Of a stretch of DNA of 64,000 bases, positions 11,689 to 20,316 are shown in pieces. Both the position numbers and the translations under genes were made by a program. Source of the stretch: Ruegeria profundi (GTDB lineage Bacteria > Pseudomonadota > Alphaproteobacteria > Rhodobacterales > Rhodobacteraceae); assembly GCF_001507545.1 (NCBI RefSeq), contig NZ_LQBP01000003.1:434001-498000 (forward strand). The letters run 5' to 3'. The first letter of the stretch is position 1. Every line of letters starts with the position of its first letter. The notes under the pieces were generated by a model. The model ran no database searches. It had not been told where the DNA came from and saw only the letters and a program-made list of their open reading frames with translations.

Positions 11689-12939
11689 TCAGTGCAGGTT
11701 GGGCTGATTGCCCACACCTTTTTCGTCGATCGTCCTCCCGGTGCGAAAACGATCAAGGCGATAGGCCGTTGCAACCGGGTGCGGCTCATCCCGCGCCAGC
11801 AAGTGCGCGAAGCAATGGCCCGAAGCTGGGGTCGCCTTGAACCCGCCGTAACACCAGCCGCCGTTGAAGTAGAGCCCCTCGACCGGGGTGCGGTCGATTA
11901 TGGGCGAGCCATCCATCGACATGTCCATCACGCCGCCCCACATTCGTAGCAAGCGGGCGCGGCCGATCATAGGCATCAGCGCCATGCCGCCTTCGCAGAC
12001 ATCTTCGACCACCGGCAGGTTCCCACGCTGTGCATAGGTGTTATAGCCGTCAATATCGCCGCCAAAAACCAGCCCGCCCTTGTCGGACTGACTGACATAG
12101 AAATGGCCCGCGCCATAGGTGATGACACTGGGCAGAACCGGCTTTAGACCTTCGGAGACAAAGGCTTGAAGTACATGGCTTTCGATGGGCAATCGCATTC
12201 CGGCCATACTCATCACGCGCCCTGAGCTTCCAGCGACTGCGCAGCCGACCTTGTTGGCGCCGATAAAGCCTTTGGTGGTCTCAACGCCAAGGCATTTGCC
12301 GCTCTCGATCCGCAAACCCGTCACTTCACAGTTTTGGATGATGTCGACGCCGTACATATCCGCAGAACGCGCAAACCCCCAGGCCACCGCGTCATGTCGG
12401 GCAGTACCAGCGCGCCGCTGAACCAATCCGCCTTTGATCGGAAATCGAGCGTCGTCGAAATTCAGATAAGGGTGCTCGTTACGGACTTGGTCAGCATCCA
12501 AAAGCTCAGCATCGGCACCGTTCAGGATCATCGCATTGCCGCGACGGATATAGGCGTCGCGCTGACCGTCGGTGTGGAAAAGGTTGATGATCCCGCGCTG
12601 GCTCATCATCGCGTTGTAGTTCAGGTCCTGCTCAAGGCCTTCCCACAGTTTCATTGAGAACTCATAGAACGGTTCATTGCCGTCCAGCATGTAGTTTGAG
12701 CGGACAATCGTCGTGTTCCGCCCGACATTGCCGCCACCAATCCAGCCCTTTTCAACCACGGCCACATTTCGTTGACCGTACACCTTGGAAAGGTAGTGCG
12801 CCGTCGCCAAGCCGTGCCCGCCGCCGCCAATGACAACAATGTCGTAATGCGGTTTGGGTTCGGGCTCACGCCAGACCGGTTTCCAACCTTTGTGGCCGGT
12901 AAGCGCCTCTTTGATGACTCGGAAGCCGGAATATCGCAT
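11689..12939 (-). CDS. Sarcosine oxidase beta subunit
   Basis: Catalytic flavoprotein subunit, 416 residues, first gene of soxBDAG. The N-terminal FAD dinucleotide-binding motif is VVIGGGGHG near residue 35, followed by GGGNVGRNTTIVRSNY. The segment RHDAVAWGF near residue 165 matches the region where the beta subunit carries covalent FMN on a His. The amine-oxidase C-terminal end has NGGWCYGGFKATPASG. ATG 12939 is chosen over GTG 12960 because it has AAGG in place and matches usual N-termini. The promoter must lie in the 212 bases shared with the divergent DUF1989 gene. Confidence 0.95.
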   Translation of the reverse strand: MRYSGFRVIKEALTGHKGWKPVWREPEPKPHYDIVVIGGGGHGLATAHYLSKVYGQRNVAVVEKGWIGGGNVGRNTTIVRSNYMLDGNEPFYEFSMKLWEGLEQDLNYNAMMSQRGIINLFHTDGQRDAYIRRGNAMILNGADAELLDADQVRNEHPYLNFDDARFPIKGGLVQRRAGTARHDAVAWGFARSADMYGVDIIQNCEVTGLRIESGKCLGVETTKGFIGANKVGCAVAGSSGRVMSMAGMRLPIESHVLQAFVSEGLKPVLPSVITYGAGHFYVSQSDKGGLVFGGDIDGYNTYAQRGNLPVVEDVCEGGMALMPMIGRARLLRMWGGVMDMSMDGSPIIDRTPVEGLYFNGGWCYGGFKATPASGHCFAHLLARDEPHPVATAYRLDRFRTGRTIDEKGVGNQPNLH

Positions 12940-13151
12940 GAATCGGACCTTTTTCGACACAATCCAATAATTTGTAGCCTTTGGGTATGCTCGGATGCGA
13001 CATCGATTTGTCTGAATCAGACTTTAGTGGCGCCTCTTTTCTGGCAGAGCTTTGAGAACCCAAATCAGACGCCCCGTATCAACACCACGCGAGAGCCGAT
13101 AGCGAATCCGATTTCGATGCGCTAAGCCTTTGCAAAAACAAGGTTGCGCTG

Positions 13152-14018
13152 ATGAAACTAGAAAAACCGAATTTTGCGGCCCCTAAGGATGCCGATGCTC
13201 GAAAGGCGATCCCACCGGTTGTCTGCTACCCGCCCGAGACGTTGGAGAAACCGGATTTGAGTGCACTCTCCAACCTGCGGAAGGGTGCGCGAAAGACTGC
13301 TGAGGTCACAGTGGCCCCAAGGGACGCCGCGTGTATAGATGTGCCAGCGGGTGCATTCATCAGGGTTGTATCTGTGGATGGCCCGCAGGTCGGTGATCTG
13401 AACATGTGGCACACGCACGACCTGACCGAACGTTTCTATTCCGGTAAAACCCGCGCGCTTCACGGGACACATCTGTCGTCCGGAGATCGCATGTGGTCGA
13501 GTTTTCCAAACATGCGTCCAATGGCGACCGTTGTGGATGATACGCTGGACTGGTACGGGTTCGATGAATTCGGCGGCTCGGTCCATGATGTCATCGGCAC
13601 GCGATGTGATCCCTATACGGGGCGGCTGCTATCGGGCGATGATTACCACTATTGCTGCCACTCGAACCTGACGCGTGCGTTGTCAGGCCATTGCGATCTG
13701 CCGCTGCACGAAGCTGAGATGCTTGTACATGACGTTCTGAACGTATTCATGTGCACTGGCTTCACCCGCGACACCGGGCAGTATTTCATGAAGGCCAGCC
13801 CCGTTCGACCCGGTGACTATCTTGAGTTCTTTGCCGAGATTGACCTGATCGTAGGTTTGTCGGCCTGTCCCGGTGGCGATTGCTCGTCCGAACATTCGTC
13901 GGATGCGGCAGCCTGTTATCCGCTTGTGATGGAGGTCTATGACCCCGGAGAGGAAGCGCGCGCGGCGCATGTGCAACCGGCGCGCTCGGCTTACGATCGC
14001 TCGCACGGTACCCGTTAG
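13152..14018 (+). CDS. DUF1989 (urea carboxylase-associated) family protein
   Basis: Protein of 288 residues of the DUF1989 family, whose members often accompany urea carboxylase or guanidine and nitrogen-compound genes. No reaction is assigned here. Visible family features are the cupin-like stretch VPAGAFIRVVSVDGPQVGDLN, GTHLSSGDRMWSSF, and the Cys/His-rich segment YHYCCHSN, with a further C-terminal cluster PGGDCSSEHSSD that could bind metal. It is divergent from soxB (212 bases between starts) and close to genes for urea-releasing creatinase, so a link to urea or guanidino nitrogen is plausible but inferred. Its end overlaps the tail of a decayed gene on the other strand. Confidence 0.8.
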   Translation: MKLEKPNFAAPKDADARKAIPPVVCYPPETLEKPDLSALSNLRKGARKTAEVTVAPRDAACIDVPAGAFIRVVSVDGPQVGDLNMWHTHDLTERFYSGKTRALHGTHLSSGDRMWSSFPNMRPMATVVDDTLDWYGFDEFGGSVHDVIGTRCDPYTGRLLSGDDYHYCCHSNLTRALSGHCDLPLHEAEMLVHDVLNVFMCTGFTRDTGQYFMKASPVRPGDYLEFFAEIDLIVGLSACPGGDCSSEHSSDAAACYPLVMEVYDPGEEARAAHVQPARSAYDRSHGTR

Positions 14019-14235
14019 GCGATCAGACGACGACCAAGGCGGTTGAGCATTTGGCGACACAGGTCGAGCTGTTCGATCTCAATATACTCATCCGCCTTGT
14101 GGGCCTGCAGGATCGACCATGGCCGCGCGCGGCGTTTTTACAATCATCAGGGGTTGAGCTGTGCCGTTCCGGACCAATGAAACGGGTGGTGTACTCGAAA
14201 AAGCCCTTGTGCACTTCGAGAACCAACATCTAAAG
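14015..14235 (-). pseudogene. Remnant of an ArgE-like M20 deacetylase
   Basis: Two short pieces of an acetylornithine deacetylase-like (peptidase M20) protein can be read on the minus strand. One is VHKGFFEYTTRFIGPE, matching the internal lid region. The other is the C-terminal tail ILQAHKADEYIEIEQLDLC, ending at the TAA at 14015. They are in different frames and are separated by about 20 codons instead of the more than 150 expected, so most of the gene is deleted. No metal-binding His or Asp motif survives. Confidence 0.7.
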
Positions 14236-14820
14236 GCACGATGGCGGTGTAGTCCCCCCAATCGTCGCCCACGCCCGAGATTGCATCATGGTAAATCTGC
14301 GCGACCAACTCATTCTTTCGCAGCCCCGGTTCAATCCGCTCCAAATCCCCGTCGATCACATGTTCCGCGATACGAGCAGCTTTGCCATCAACGACAGATA
14401 CGCCTTGGCCGTGTAATAGTAGTTGTCCAGTTCAACACCGATACGGCCCGTTTCCAACCCGCAGACGCGGATCAAGGCTGCGAGATCCTGCATCGGGTGA
14501 CAAACGGTGGATTGCACGTAGTGATCGGCATAGCCGCGAATCCGTTCATCCGGCATCCACACTGTACGGCGGGCGCCGTTGGCGTCCTCGTTACGGCCCC
14601 ACCAGATTGGGTCATGGTCGTACAGCACCAGAACGCCTTGATGAACACAGAAAGACCAGCCGTCATACCCGCTCAGCCAAGTCATGTCTAACGGATCTCC
14701 GACAAACAGCACATCCAGCCCGGCGGCGGCCATGGCGCCCCGCGTCTTTGTCAATCTGCGGTCGTATTCTGATGCGTGAAGGCCGGGTTGGCGTGGACCG
14801 CAGGCTGCTCCGGTAGTTGA
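14236..14820 (-). pseudogene. Remnant of an ectoine hydrolase (DoeA/EutD-like, M24 family)
   Basis: The N-terminal half of a DoeA-type ectoine hydrolase is readable: LTKTRGAMAAAGLDVLFVG, WLSGYDGWSF, DANGARRT, DHYVQST and GVELDNYYYTAKAYLSL. Near 14388 the frame shifts and about 30 residues are missing before the text resumes as GKAARIAEHVIDGD, IEPGLRKNELVAQIY and DYTAIVPL. It then stops abruptly at the junction with the ArgE-like remnant. The whole C-terminal catalytic half with the M24 metal ligands is lost, so it cannot be functional. No ATG remains at the expected start. Confidence 0.8.
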
Positions 14821-14887
14821 ACGTGTTGTGTTGACAGAACTTGACGGATGCGGTCACGTCACTGGGCAACAGGGGAAAGACGTTCAC

Positions 14888-15931
14888 TTGAAAATCGTAT
14901 CCAATCCACACCGTGGCGGCCAGAAACTGATTGAGGCAGCACCTTACCCTTCGACTAACGCGGGACGTGTCGCTGATCTGCTCAAGAAATGCCCGGCAGC
15001 CGCCGAGACGCCCTTGCTTTCTATCGACGACCTGGCCGATGTGGGCGCGCTTTGGGTTAAAGATGAACGTGGTCGCATGAACTTGGGGTCGTTCAAGGCA
15101 CTTGGGGCGGCTTATGTCATTGCCCGCCATGCGGCTGACCGGAGTGAGAGCCCGAACGAAACCATTCTTACAGGGCGCACTTATGTCACGGCCAGTGCGG
15201 GCAATCACGGGATGAGCGTCGCTGCAGGTGCGCGAATTTTCGGGGCAAATGCCGTGGTGTACATCGCAGATACGGTACCCGAGAGCTTTGCTGATCGCTT
15301 GCGCGCCCAGAATGCGCAGGTGGCCCGACAGGGTGCAGACTACGCCGCCAGCATGAATGCCGCCAGCAACGCCGCAGAATTCAATGGCTGGACGTTGCTT
15401 TCGGATAGCTCGTGGGAGGGGTATTATGATCTGCCGCACACGCTGATGGAGGGCTATCTGCAAATGGCCGCCGAGGCGTGCAATCAATGTCCGCAGGTAC
15501 CCACCCATATCATGTTACAGGCCGGTGTCGGCGGTTTGGCCGGGGCAGTTGCGGCCTATGTGCGGACGGTCTGGGGCGATGCGCCACAGATCATAGTGGT
15601 CGAACCCGATGCGGCCCCCGCGCTGCAAGCGAGCATTGAGGCTGGGGCATGCGTTTTTGCCGACGGACCTGACAGCGTTATGGGGCGGCTTGATTGCAAA
15701 GAGCCGTCGCACATTGCGTTGAACGGTTTGGCGCGGGACGCCGATAGTTTCCTGACCCTGTCCGATGAGCAAGTGACCGAGCATCTGCCGGCCATGGCAT
15801 CCGCGGGTATCGCTACGACCGCGTCAGGTGGGGCAGGGGTCGCCGCTGTCATGAATCCCGACGTGCGTAAGTCATTGGGTATCGATCCCAACGCGCGTGT
15901 GCTGTGCTTTCTGTCGGAGACCGCGGAATGA
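14888..15931 (+). CDS. Diaminopropionate ammonia-lyase-like PLP enzyme
   Basis: PLP-dependent fold-type II enzyme, 347 residues. The PLP lysine lies in GSFKALGAAYV, the phosphate-binding loop is ASAGNHGMSVAAG, and SSWEGYYDLPHTLMEGY is characteristic of 2,3-diaminopropionate ammonia-lyases (DpaL/YgeX). LQAGVGGLAG and MGRLDCKEPS also fit that family. The true substrate is unknown. TTG 14888 preceded by AGGGGA gives a start like homologues; GTG 14828 would add 20 residues. It is the first gene of a three-gene block with ATGA overlaps (M24 hydrolase, EutA-like protein), lying beside remnants of ectoine-degradation genes, so it may act on a diamino acid from ectoine-like or related compounds. Confidence 0.8.
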   Translation: MKIVSNPHRGGQKLIEAAPYPSTNAGRVADLLKKCPAAAETPLLSIDDLADVGALWVKDERGRMNLGSFKALGAAYVIARHAADRSESPNETILTGRTYVTASAGNHGMSVAAGARIFGANAVVYIADTVPESFADRLRAQNAQVARQGADYAASMNAASNAAEFNGWTLLSDSSWEGYYDLPHTLMEGYLQMAAEACNQCPQVPTHIMLQAGVGGLAGAVAAYVRTVWGDAPQIIVVEPDAAPALQASIEAGACVFADGPDSVMGRLDCKEPSHIALNGLARDADSFLTLSDEQVTEHLPAMASAGIATTASGGAGVAAVMNPDVRKSLGIDPNARVLCFLSETAE

Positions 15932-17073
15932 GGGGGTTTGAAACGTCTGAATTTCAAGCAAGGGTCGAACGCGCGCAAAGCCGAATGGTTCAGGCTGAGC
16001 TTTCGGCGCTTTTGTTGACGACCGAGCCAGAGGTTCGTTACTTCTCCGGTTACCTGACCCGGTTCTGGGAAAGCCCGACGCGCCCTTGGTTTCTGATCGT
16101 GCCCGTAACGGGCAAACCCATTGCCGTCATTCCGTCCATCGGCGCTGCTTTAATGGCGCAAACCTGGGTTCAGGATATCCGCACCTGGAGCGCGCCTGAT
16201 CTAACGGACGACGGCGTCAGCCTTTTGGTCGACACCCTGACCGAGATTTGCCCGGCGGACGCTGTGATCGGTCTTCCGGACGGACATGAAACCCATGTTC
16301 GCATGCCGTTGGGTGATTTTCATCGGTTGCAGCGGGGGTTGGGCACTCGGCGTTTGGGAAGTGATCAAGGCATTGTTCGCGCCCTCAGAATGGTCAAATC
16401 CCCTGCGGAGATAACCAAAATCGAAACGGCATGTGCCATCGCGGGGCGGGCCTTTCAGCGCGTGCCAGAAATAGCTGGCGAGGGTGTAGCGCTGGATGAG
16501 GTGTTCCGCCGGTTCCAGATGCTGTGCCTTGACGAAGGTGCCGATTGGGTGCCGTATCTTGCAGGCGGGGCGGAGCAGGGTGGTTACACCGATGTGATCT
16601 CTCCGGCCCGAGCAACCGGTTTAAGGTTGGGGGATGTTCTGATGCTGGATACGGGCTTGGTTTGGGACGGCTATTTTTGCGATTTCGACCGCAACTGGTC
16701 CGTCGGTCAGGCGACAAGGCAGGTCCGGGACGCCTACGCAACGCTCATCGAAGCATCTGATGCGGCTTTTGAAGCGGCACGCCCGGGGGCAACGGCCGCC
16801 GATCTTTTCAATGTCATGAACGCGATCCTGTCCCGAAACAGCGGCGATACCGGCGCGGGGCGCTTGGGTCATGGGTTGGGAATGTCACTGACCGAATGGC
16901 CCTCTTTGATCCCCTCTGATCATACGGTTTTGGAACCTAGTATGGTCCTGACGTTAGAGCCCGGCATTGCAGTCGGCGACAAAATCCTGGTCCACGAAGA
17001 AAACATCGTCATCAGCGATGGGGCACCCCGTTATATCAGTCCCCGCGCAGGTTCGGAGCTGCCACAGATATGA
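15928..17073 (+). CDS. M24 family metallohydrolase (Xaa-Pro peptidase/ectoine hydrolase-like)
   Basis: Pita-bread fold metallohydrolase, 381 residues. The N-terminal creatinase-like domain (YFSGYLTRFWESPTRPW) is followed by the catalytic domain from about 160. All five metal ligands of the M24 fold are visible: Asp in MLDTG, Asp in CDFDRNW, His in LGHGLGM, Glu in TLEPGI and Glu in VHEENIVI. It could therefore be a true peptidase, or an amidohydrolase cleaving a small cyclic or guanidino compound. ATG 15928 overlaps the preceding stop (ATGA), and its own stop overlaps the next start the same way. Substrate is not assignable. Confidence 0.8.
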   Translation: MRGFETSEFQARVERAQSRMVQAELSALLLTTEPEVRYFSGYLTRFWESPTRPWFLIVPVTGKPIAVIPSIGAALMAQTWVQDIRTWSAPDLTDDGVSLLVDTLTEICPADAVIGLPDGHETHVRMPLGDFHRLQRGLGTRRLGSDQGIVRALRMVKSPAEITKIETACAIAGRAFQRVPEIAGEGVALDEVFRRFQMLCLDEGADWVPYLAGGAEQGGYTDVISPARATGLRLGDVLMLDTGLVWDGYFCDFDRNWSVGQATRQVRDAYATLIEASDAAFEAARPGATAADLFNVMNAILSRNSGDTGAGRLGHGLGMSLTEWPSLIPSDHTVLEPSMVLTLEPGIAVGDKILVHEENIVISDGAPRYISPRAGSELPQI

Positions 17074-17780
17074 GCTATTTGCCCTACATACTGGACGAGG
17101 ATGATCCAAACGCGACGCCAATGGGTTTGATCGTTTTGCAAACCGACGAAACAATCGAGCCTGAGTTCAGCGCCCATTTTTCGGATATAACCTGCCCAAT
17201 CTACGTCTCACGAATACCAAGCGGGGAAAGTGTTACTACGAATTCCCTGTCAGAAATGAAGATGGCTTTACCAGCGGCTGCAGACCTTTTGCCGAAGGCG
17301 CGCCCTTACAGAGTTATTGGCTATGGGTGCACCTCTGCCAGTTCGGTGATTGGGTCAGATCAGGTCGAACGCTTGGTTCAATCCACGTGCAACGTGGCTG
17401 TGGTTACCAATCCACTGCGGGCGGCATCTGCAAATGCAGCCCACTTGGGCGTTGCGCGATTTGCGTTGCTCTCGCCGTATATCGAAGAGGTGAACGAACC
17501 CCTTCGACGGGCTTTCGCGGAAAACGGCGTTTCGATGGATGTTTTTGGCTCATTCGGAGAGGCCGAGGAATCGAAGGTCGTGCGTATTTCACGGCAGTCC
17601 GTTGTAGACGCTGCGCTTAAACTTGGGGCGGATTCACAAGTTGAAGCTGTTTTTATAAGCTGTACGAATTTAAGAACTTTTGATGTCATTCCTGAGGTTC
17701 AGGAACGGCTTCGAAAGCCTGTTTTGTCCAGCAATCAAAGCCTTGCGTGGCATATGCGGCAACTGAACTCAGCAAAGTGA
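17070..17780 (+). CDS. EutA-like Asp/Glu racemase-fold protein
   Basis: Protein of 236 residues with the maleate isomerase/arylmalonate decarboxylase/EutA fold. The two catalytic-type cysteines are visible in IGYGCTSASSVIG (near residue 90) and VFISCTNLRTFDVIP (near residue 190), with the conserved VVTNPLRA stretch between. EutA is encoded in ectoine-utilisation operons, but its exact step is not settled. The gene is translationally coupled to the M24 gene, and a hairpin right after the stop probably ends the transcript. Confidence 0.75.
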   Translation: MSYLPYILDEDDPNATPMGLIVLQTDETIEPEFSAHFSDITCPIYVSRIPSGESVTTNSLSEMKMALPAAADLLPKARPYRVIGYGCTSASSVIGSDQVERLVQSTCNVAVVTNPLRAASANAAHLGVARFALLSPYIEEVNEPLRRAFAENGVSMDVFGSFGEAEESKVVRISRQSVVDAALKLGADSQVEAVFISCTNLRTFDVIPEVQERLRKPVLSSNQSLAWHMRQLNSAK

Positions 17781-17781
17781 A

Positions 17782-17798
17782 GAGGCGGTTACCGCCTC
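17782..17798 (+). terminator. Short hairpin after the EutA-like gene
   Basis: A perfect 7-bp stem GAGGCGG/CCGCCTC with a TTA loop begins one base after the stop codon. The downstream sequence is only mildly T-rich (GATTTGCATTTC), so termination strength is uncertain. Confidence 0.45.
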
Positions 17799-17946
17799 GA
17801 TTTGCATTTCGGCTGCCTAATCTGTAACCCTACTATCAAATATTGGTTGCAGGTCGCACCCTGCATGCCATTGAATAACGCCAATGGGTCTTGAGATTCG
17901 GGTACACCGGACACCAAAGAGACCGCACAGGGAGCCAAGTCGGTAT

Positions 17947-19038
17947 ATGACCAATGACGCAGCGTTCGTCGAGTTTCAGCGTGTCCAAAAATCCTATGAT
18001 GGTGAAGTCCTCGTTGTAAAAGACCTCAACCTTTCAATGCCGAAAGGTGAGTTTCTGACCATGCTTGGCCCGTCCGGGTCCGGTAAGACGACTTGCCTAA
18101 TGATGCTGGCGGGCTTCGAAACAGCCACGTACGGAGAGATCATGTTGGACGGGCGCCCGATCAACAACATTCCTCCGCACAAGCGCGGGATTGGGATGGT
18201 GTTCCAGAACTACGCCCTGTTTCCGCATATGACCGTGGCCGAGAACCTCTCGTTCCCGTTGGAAGTGCGGAAGATCGGCAAGGATCAGCGCGAAGAAAAG
18301 GTCAAACGCGCACTGGACATGGTGCAGATGGGTGCTTTTGGCAGCCGTCGCCCGGCGCAACTGTCCGGTGGCCAGCAGCAGCGGATTGCACTTGCCCGCG
18401 CACTGGTGTTTGAGCCCGAGCTGGTTTTGATGGACGAACCGCTTGGCGCGTTGGACAAGCAACTGCGTGAGCATATGCAGTTTGAAATTACCCGTCTGGC
18501 GCATGAGCTTGGGATCACTACCGTCTACGTGACGCATGACCAGACCGAAGCGCTGACCATGTCAGATCGTGTTGCCGTATTCGATGACGGCCGAATTCAA
18601 CAATTGGCACCGCCGGACCTTCTGTATGAAGAGCCAGAAAACAGCTTCGTGGCGCAGTTTATAGGCGAAAACAACACGTTGGATGGGGTTATTAAGTCGA
18701 TCGATGGCGATACCTGCGTTGTGAAGCTTGATGATGGCTCTGAGATTGATGCAAAGCCGGTGAACGTTCATACTGCGGGTGAGCGGACAAAGGTTTCCAT
18801 CCGGCCCGAACGTGTCGAATTCAACAAGGACCGTCTGCACGCCGATGCGCATACACTGAAAGCAATGGTGAAAGAGTTCATTTATATGGGCGATGTGTTC
18901 CGCTTTCGTCTTTCAGTTGCAGGGAATGATGATTTCATTATCAAAACCCGCAACGCTCCGGATGCGATCAAACTGAGCCCGGGTCAGGAGGTCGAGATCG
19001 GCTGGCTGGCCAAGGACTGCCGGGCGCTGGACGCCTGA
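17947..19038 (+). CDS. PotA-type ABC transporter ATP-binding protein
   Basis: ATPase of a spermidine/putrescine-type importer, 363 residues. Walker A GPSGSGKTT is near residue 45, the signature LSGGQQQRIALARAL near 145, and Walker B LVLMDEP follows directly. The D-loop and switch His (YVTHDQTEAL) are intact, and a TOBE domain follows from about 290. ATG 17947 with GGGAGCC upstream is chosen; the longer frame from 17884 adds an unrelated Arg/Pro-rich leader. It starts a transporter operon with the binding protein and two permeases, and the creatinase gene follows, which points to creatine or a related guanidino compound as substrate. Confidence 0.93.
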   Translation: MTNDAAFVEFQRVQKSYDGEVLVVKDLNLSMPKGEFLTMLGPSGSGKTTCLMMLAGFETATYGEIMLDGRPINNIPPHKRGIGMVFQNYALFPHMTVAENLSFPLEVRKIGKDQREEKVKRALDMVQMGAFGSRRPAQLSGGQQQRIALARALVFEPELVLMDEPLGALDKQLREHMQFEITRLAHELGITTVYVTHDQTEALTMSDRVAVFDDGRIQQLAPPDLLYEEPENSFVAQFIGENNTLDGVIKSIDGDTCVVKLDDGSEIDAKPVNVHTAGERTKVSIRPERVEFNKDRLHADAHTLKAMVKEFIYMGDVFRFRLSVAGNDDFIIKTRNAPDAIKLSPGQEVEIGWLAKDCRALDA

Positions 19039-19149
19039 GCCAAGACTCACCCGCACGCTCTGCCCGCACGTGTGGGATAATCTGATGATCGGGTTGCCTC
19101 GTGCTCCGGTCTTTTGGTTAAAATTAACGGGTGTAATAGGGAGTTTACT

Positions 19150-20250
19150 ATGAAAGTAACAAAATCCACTCTTCTAGCCAGTGCGGTTGCTGCGATTGCA
19201 GGCAGTGCAATGGCCGAGGAGATGACGCTAGTGTCCTGGGGCGGCGCATATCAAGCCTCGCAAACAAAGGCTTACGCTGAACCCTTCATGGAGATGAACC
19301 CGGGATTGACGATCGTTTGGGACGAAAGCTCGCCCGAAGCGGTCGCCAAGCTGCGCGCAATGAACGAAGCCGGTAACATCACCTGGGATCTGGTGGACGT
19401 TGTCGCTGCTGACGCAATCCGCCTGTGCGACGAAGGTCTGGCGATGGAATACGACCCGGACGAGCTGCTGGCGGCGGCACCGGATGGTACTCCGGCATCA
19501 GAAGACTTCGGCGATCTTCTGGTCAGCGACTGTTTCATTCCGCAGATCGTGTATTCGACAACGGCGGCCTATCGTCCCGACCTGCTGCCGGATGGGGCAC
19601 CAGCGCCTGACTCGATCTGCGCCATGTTCGACATGGAGACCTATCCAGGTAAGCGGACGTTGGAAAAGCGCCCAATTAACAACATGGAATGGGCGCTGAT
19701 CTGTGACGGTGTAGCAAAGGACGATGTCTATGACGTTCTGGCGACCGAAGAGGGCCAACAGCGCGCGCTGGACAAGCTGGGAACAATCAAGGATCAGGTT
19801 GTATGGTGGGGCGCTGCTGCTGAGCCGCCGCAGCTTCTGGCCGATGGCGAAGTTGTTATGGGCACGTCCTACAATGGCCGCTGGTTCTCGGCGATTGAAG
19901 AGCAAGATCAGCCCTTCGAAATGCTCTGGGATGCGCAGGTGTTCGATCTTGACGGTTGGATCATTCCGGCCGGTCTGAGCGAAGAGCGTTTGGCGCGTGT
20001 CAAAGAATTCGTAAAGTTCGCAACCGACACGCAGCGTCTGGCGGATCAGGCCAAGTTCATCTCGTATGGTCCGGCACGTGCGTCGTCGGCACCATTGGTA
20101 GGTCAGCACGCTGAGCTTGGTATCGACATGGCTCCGCATATGCCGACTGATCCTAACAACGCGAAGAACACGTTCCTCTATAACTACGAGTTCTGGGCAG
20201 ACTATCGCGACGATATCGACGCCAAATTCCAAGCGTGGCTGGCACAATAA
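19150..20250 (+). CDS. Periplasmic substrate-binding protein, spermidine/putrescine type
   Basis: Extracellular solute-binding protein (PotD-like), 366 residues. It has a clear signal peptide (MKVTKST..., cleavage likely after SAMA near residue 22). The mature start MTLVSWGGAYQASQ is typical of this family, followed by WDLVDVVAADAIRLCDEG and, late, WIIPAG. Start ATG 19150 has GGGAG upstream. It lies between the ATPase and permease genes, as expected for a Pot-type operon. The ligand is not readable from sequence; the co-located creatinase suggests creatine. Confidence 0.9.
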   Translation: MKVTKSTLLASAVAAIAGSAMAEEMTLVSWGGAYQASQTKAYAEPFMEMNPGLTIVWDESSPEAVAKLRAMNEAGNITWDLVDVVAADAIRLCDEGLAMEYDPDELLAAAPDGTPASEDFGDLLVSDCFIPQIVYSTTAAYRPDLLPDGAPAPDSICAMFDMETYPGKRTLEKRPINNMEWALICDGVAKDDVYDVLATEEGQQRALDKLGTIKDQVVWWGAAAEPPQLLADGEVVMGTSYNGRWFSAIEEQDQPFEMLWDAQVFDLDGWIIPAGLSEERLARVKEFVKFATDTQRLADQAKFISYGPARASSAPLVGQHAELGIDMAPHMPTDPNNAKNTFLYNYEFWADYRDDIDAKFQAWLAQ

Positions 20251-20316
20251 GCCGGTAATTAAATGCACGGTCGGGGCCTATCTTGGCCCCGACCCACCAA
20301 AAATCAAGGGACGCAG

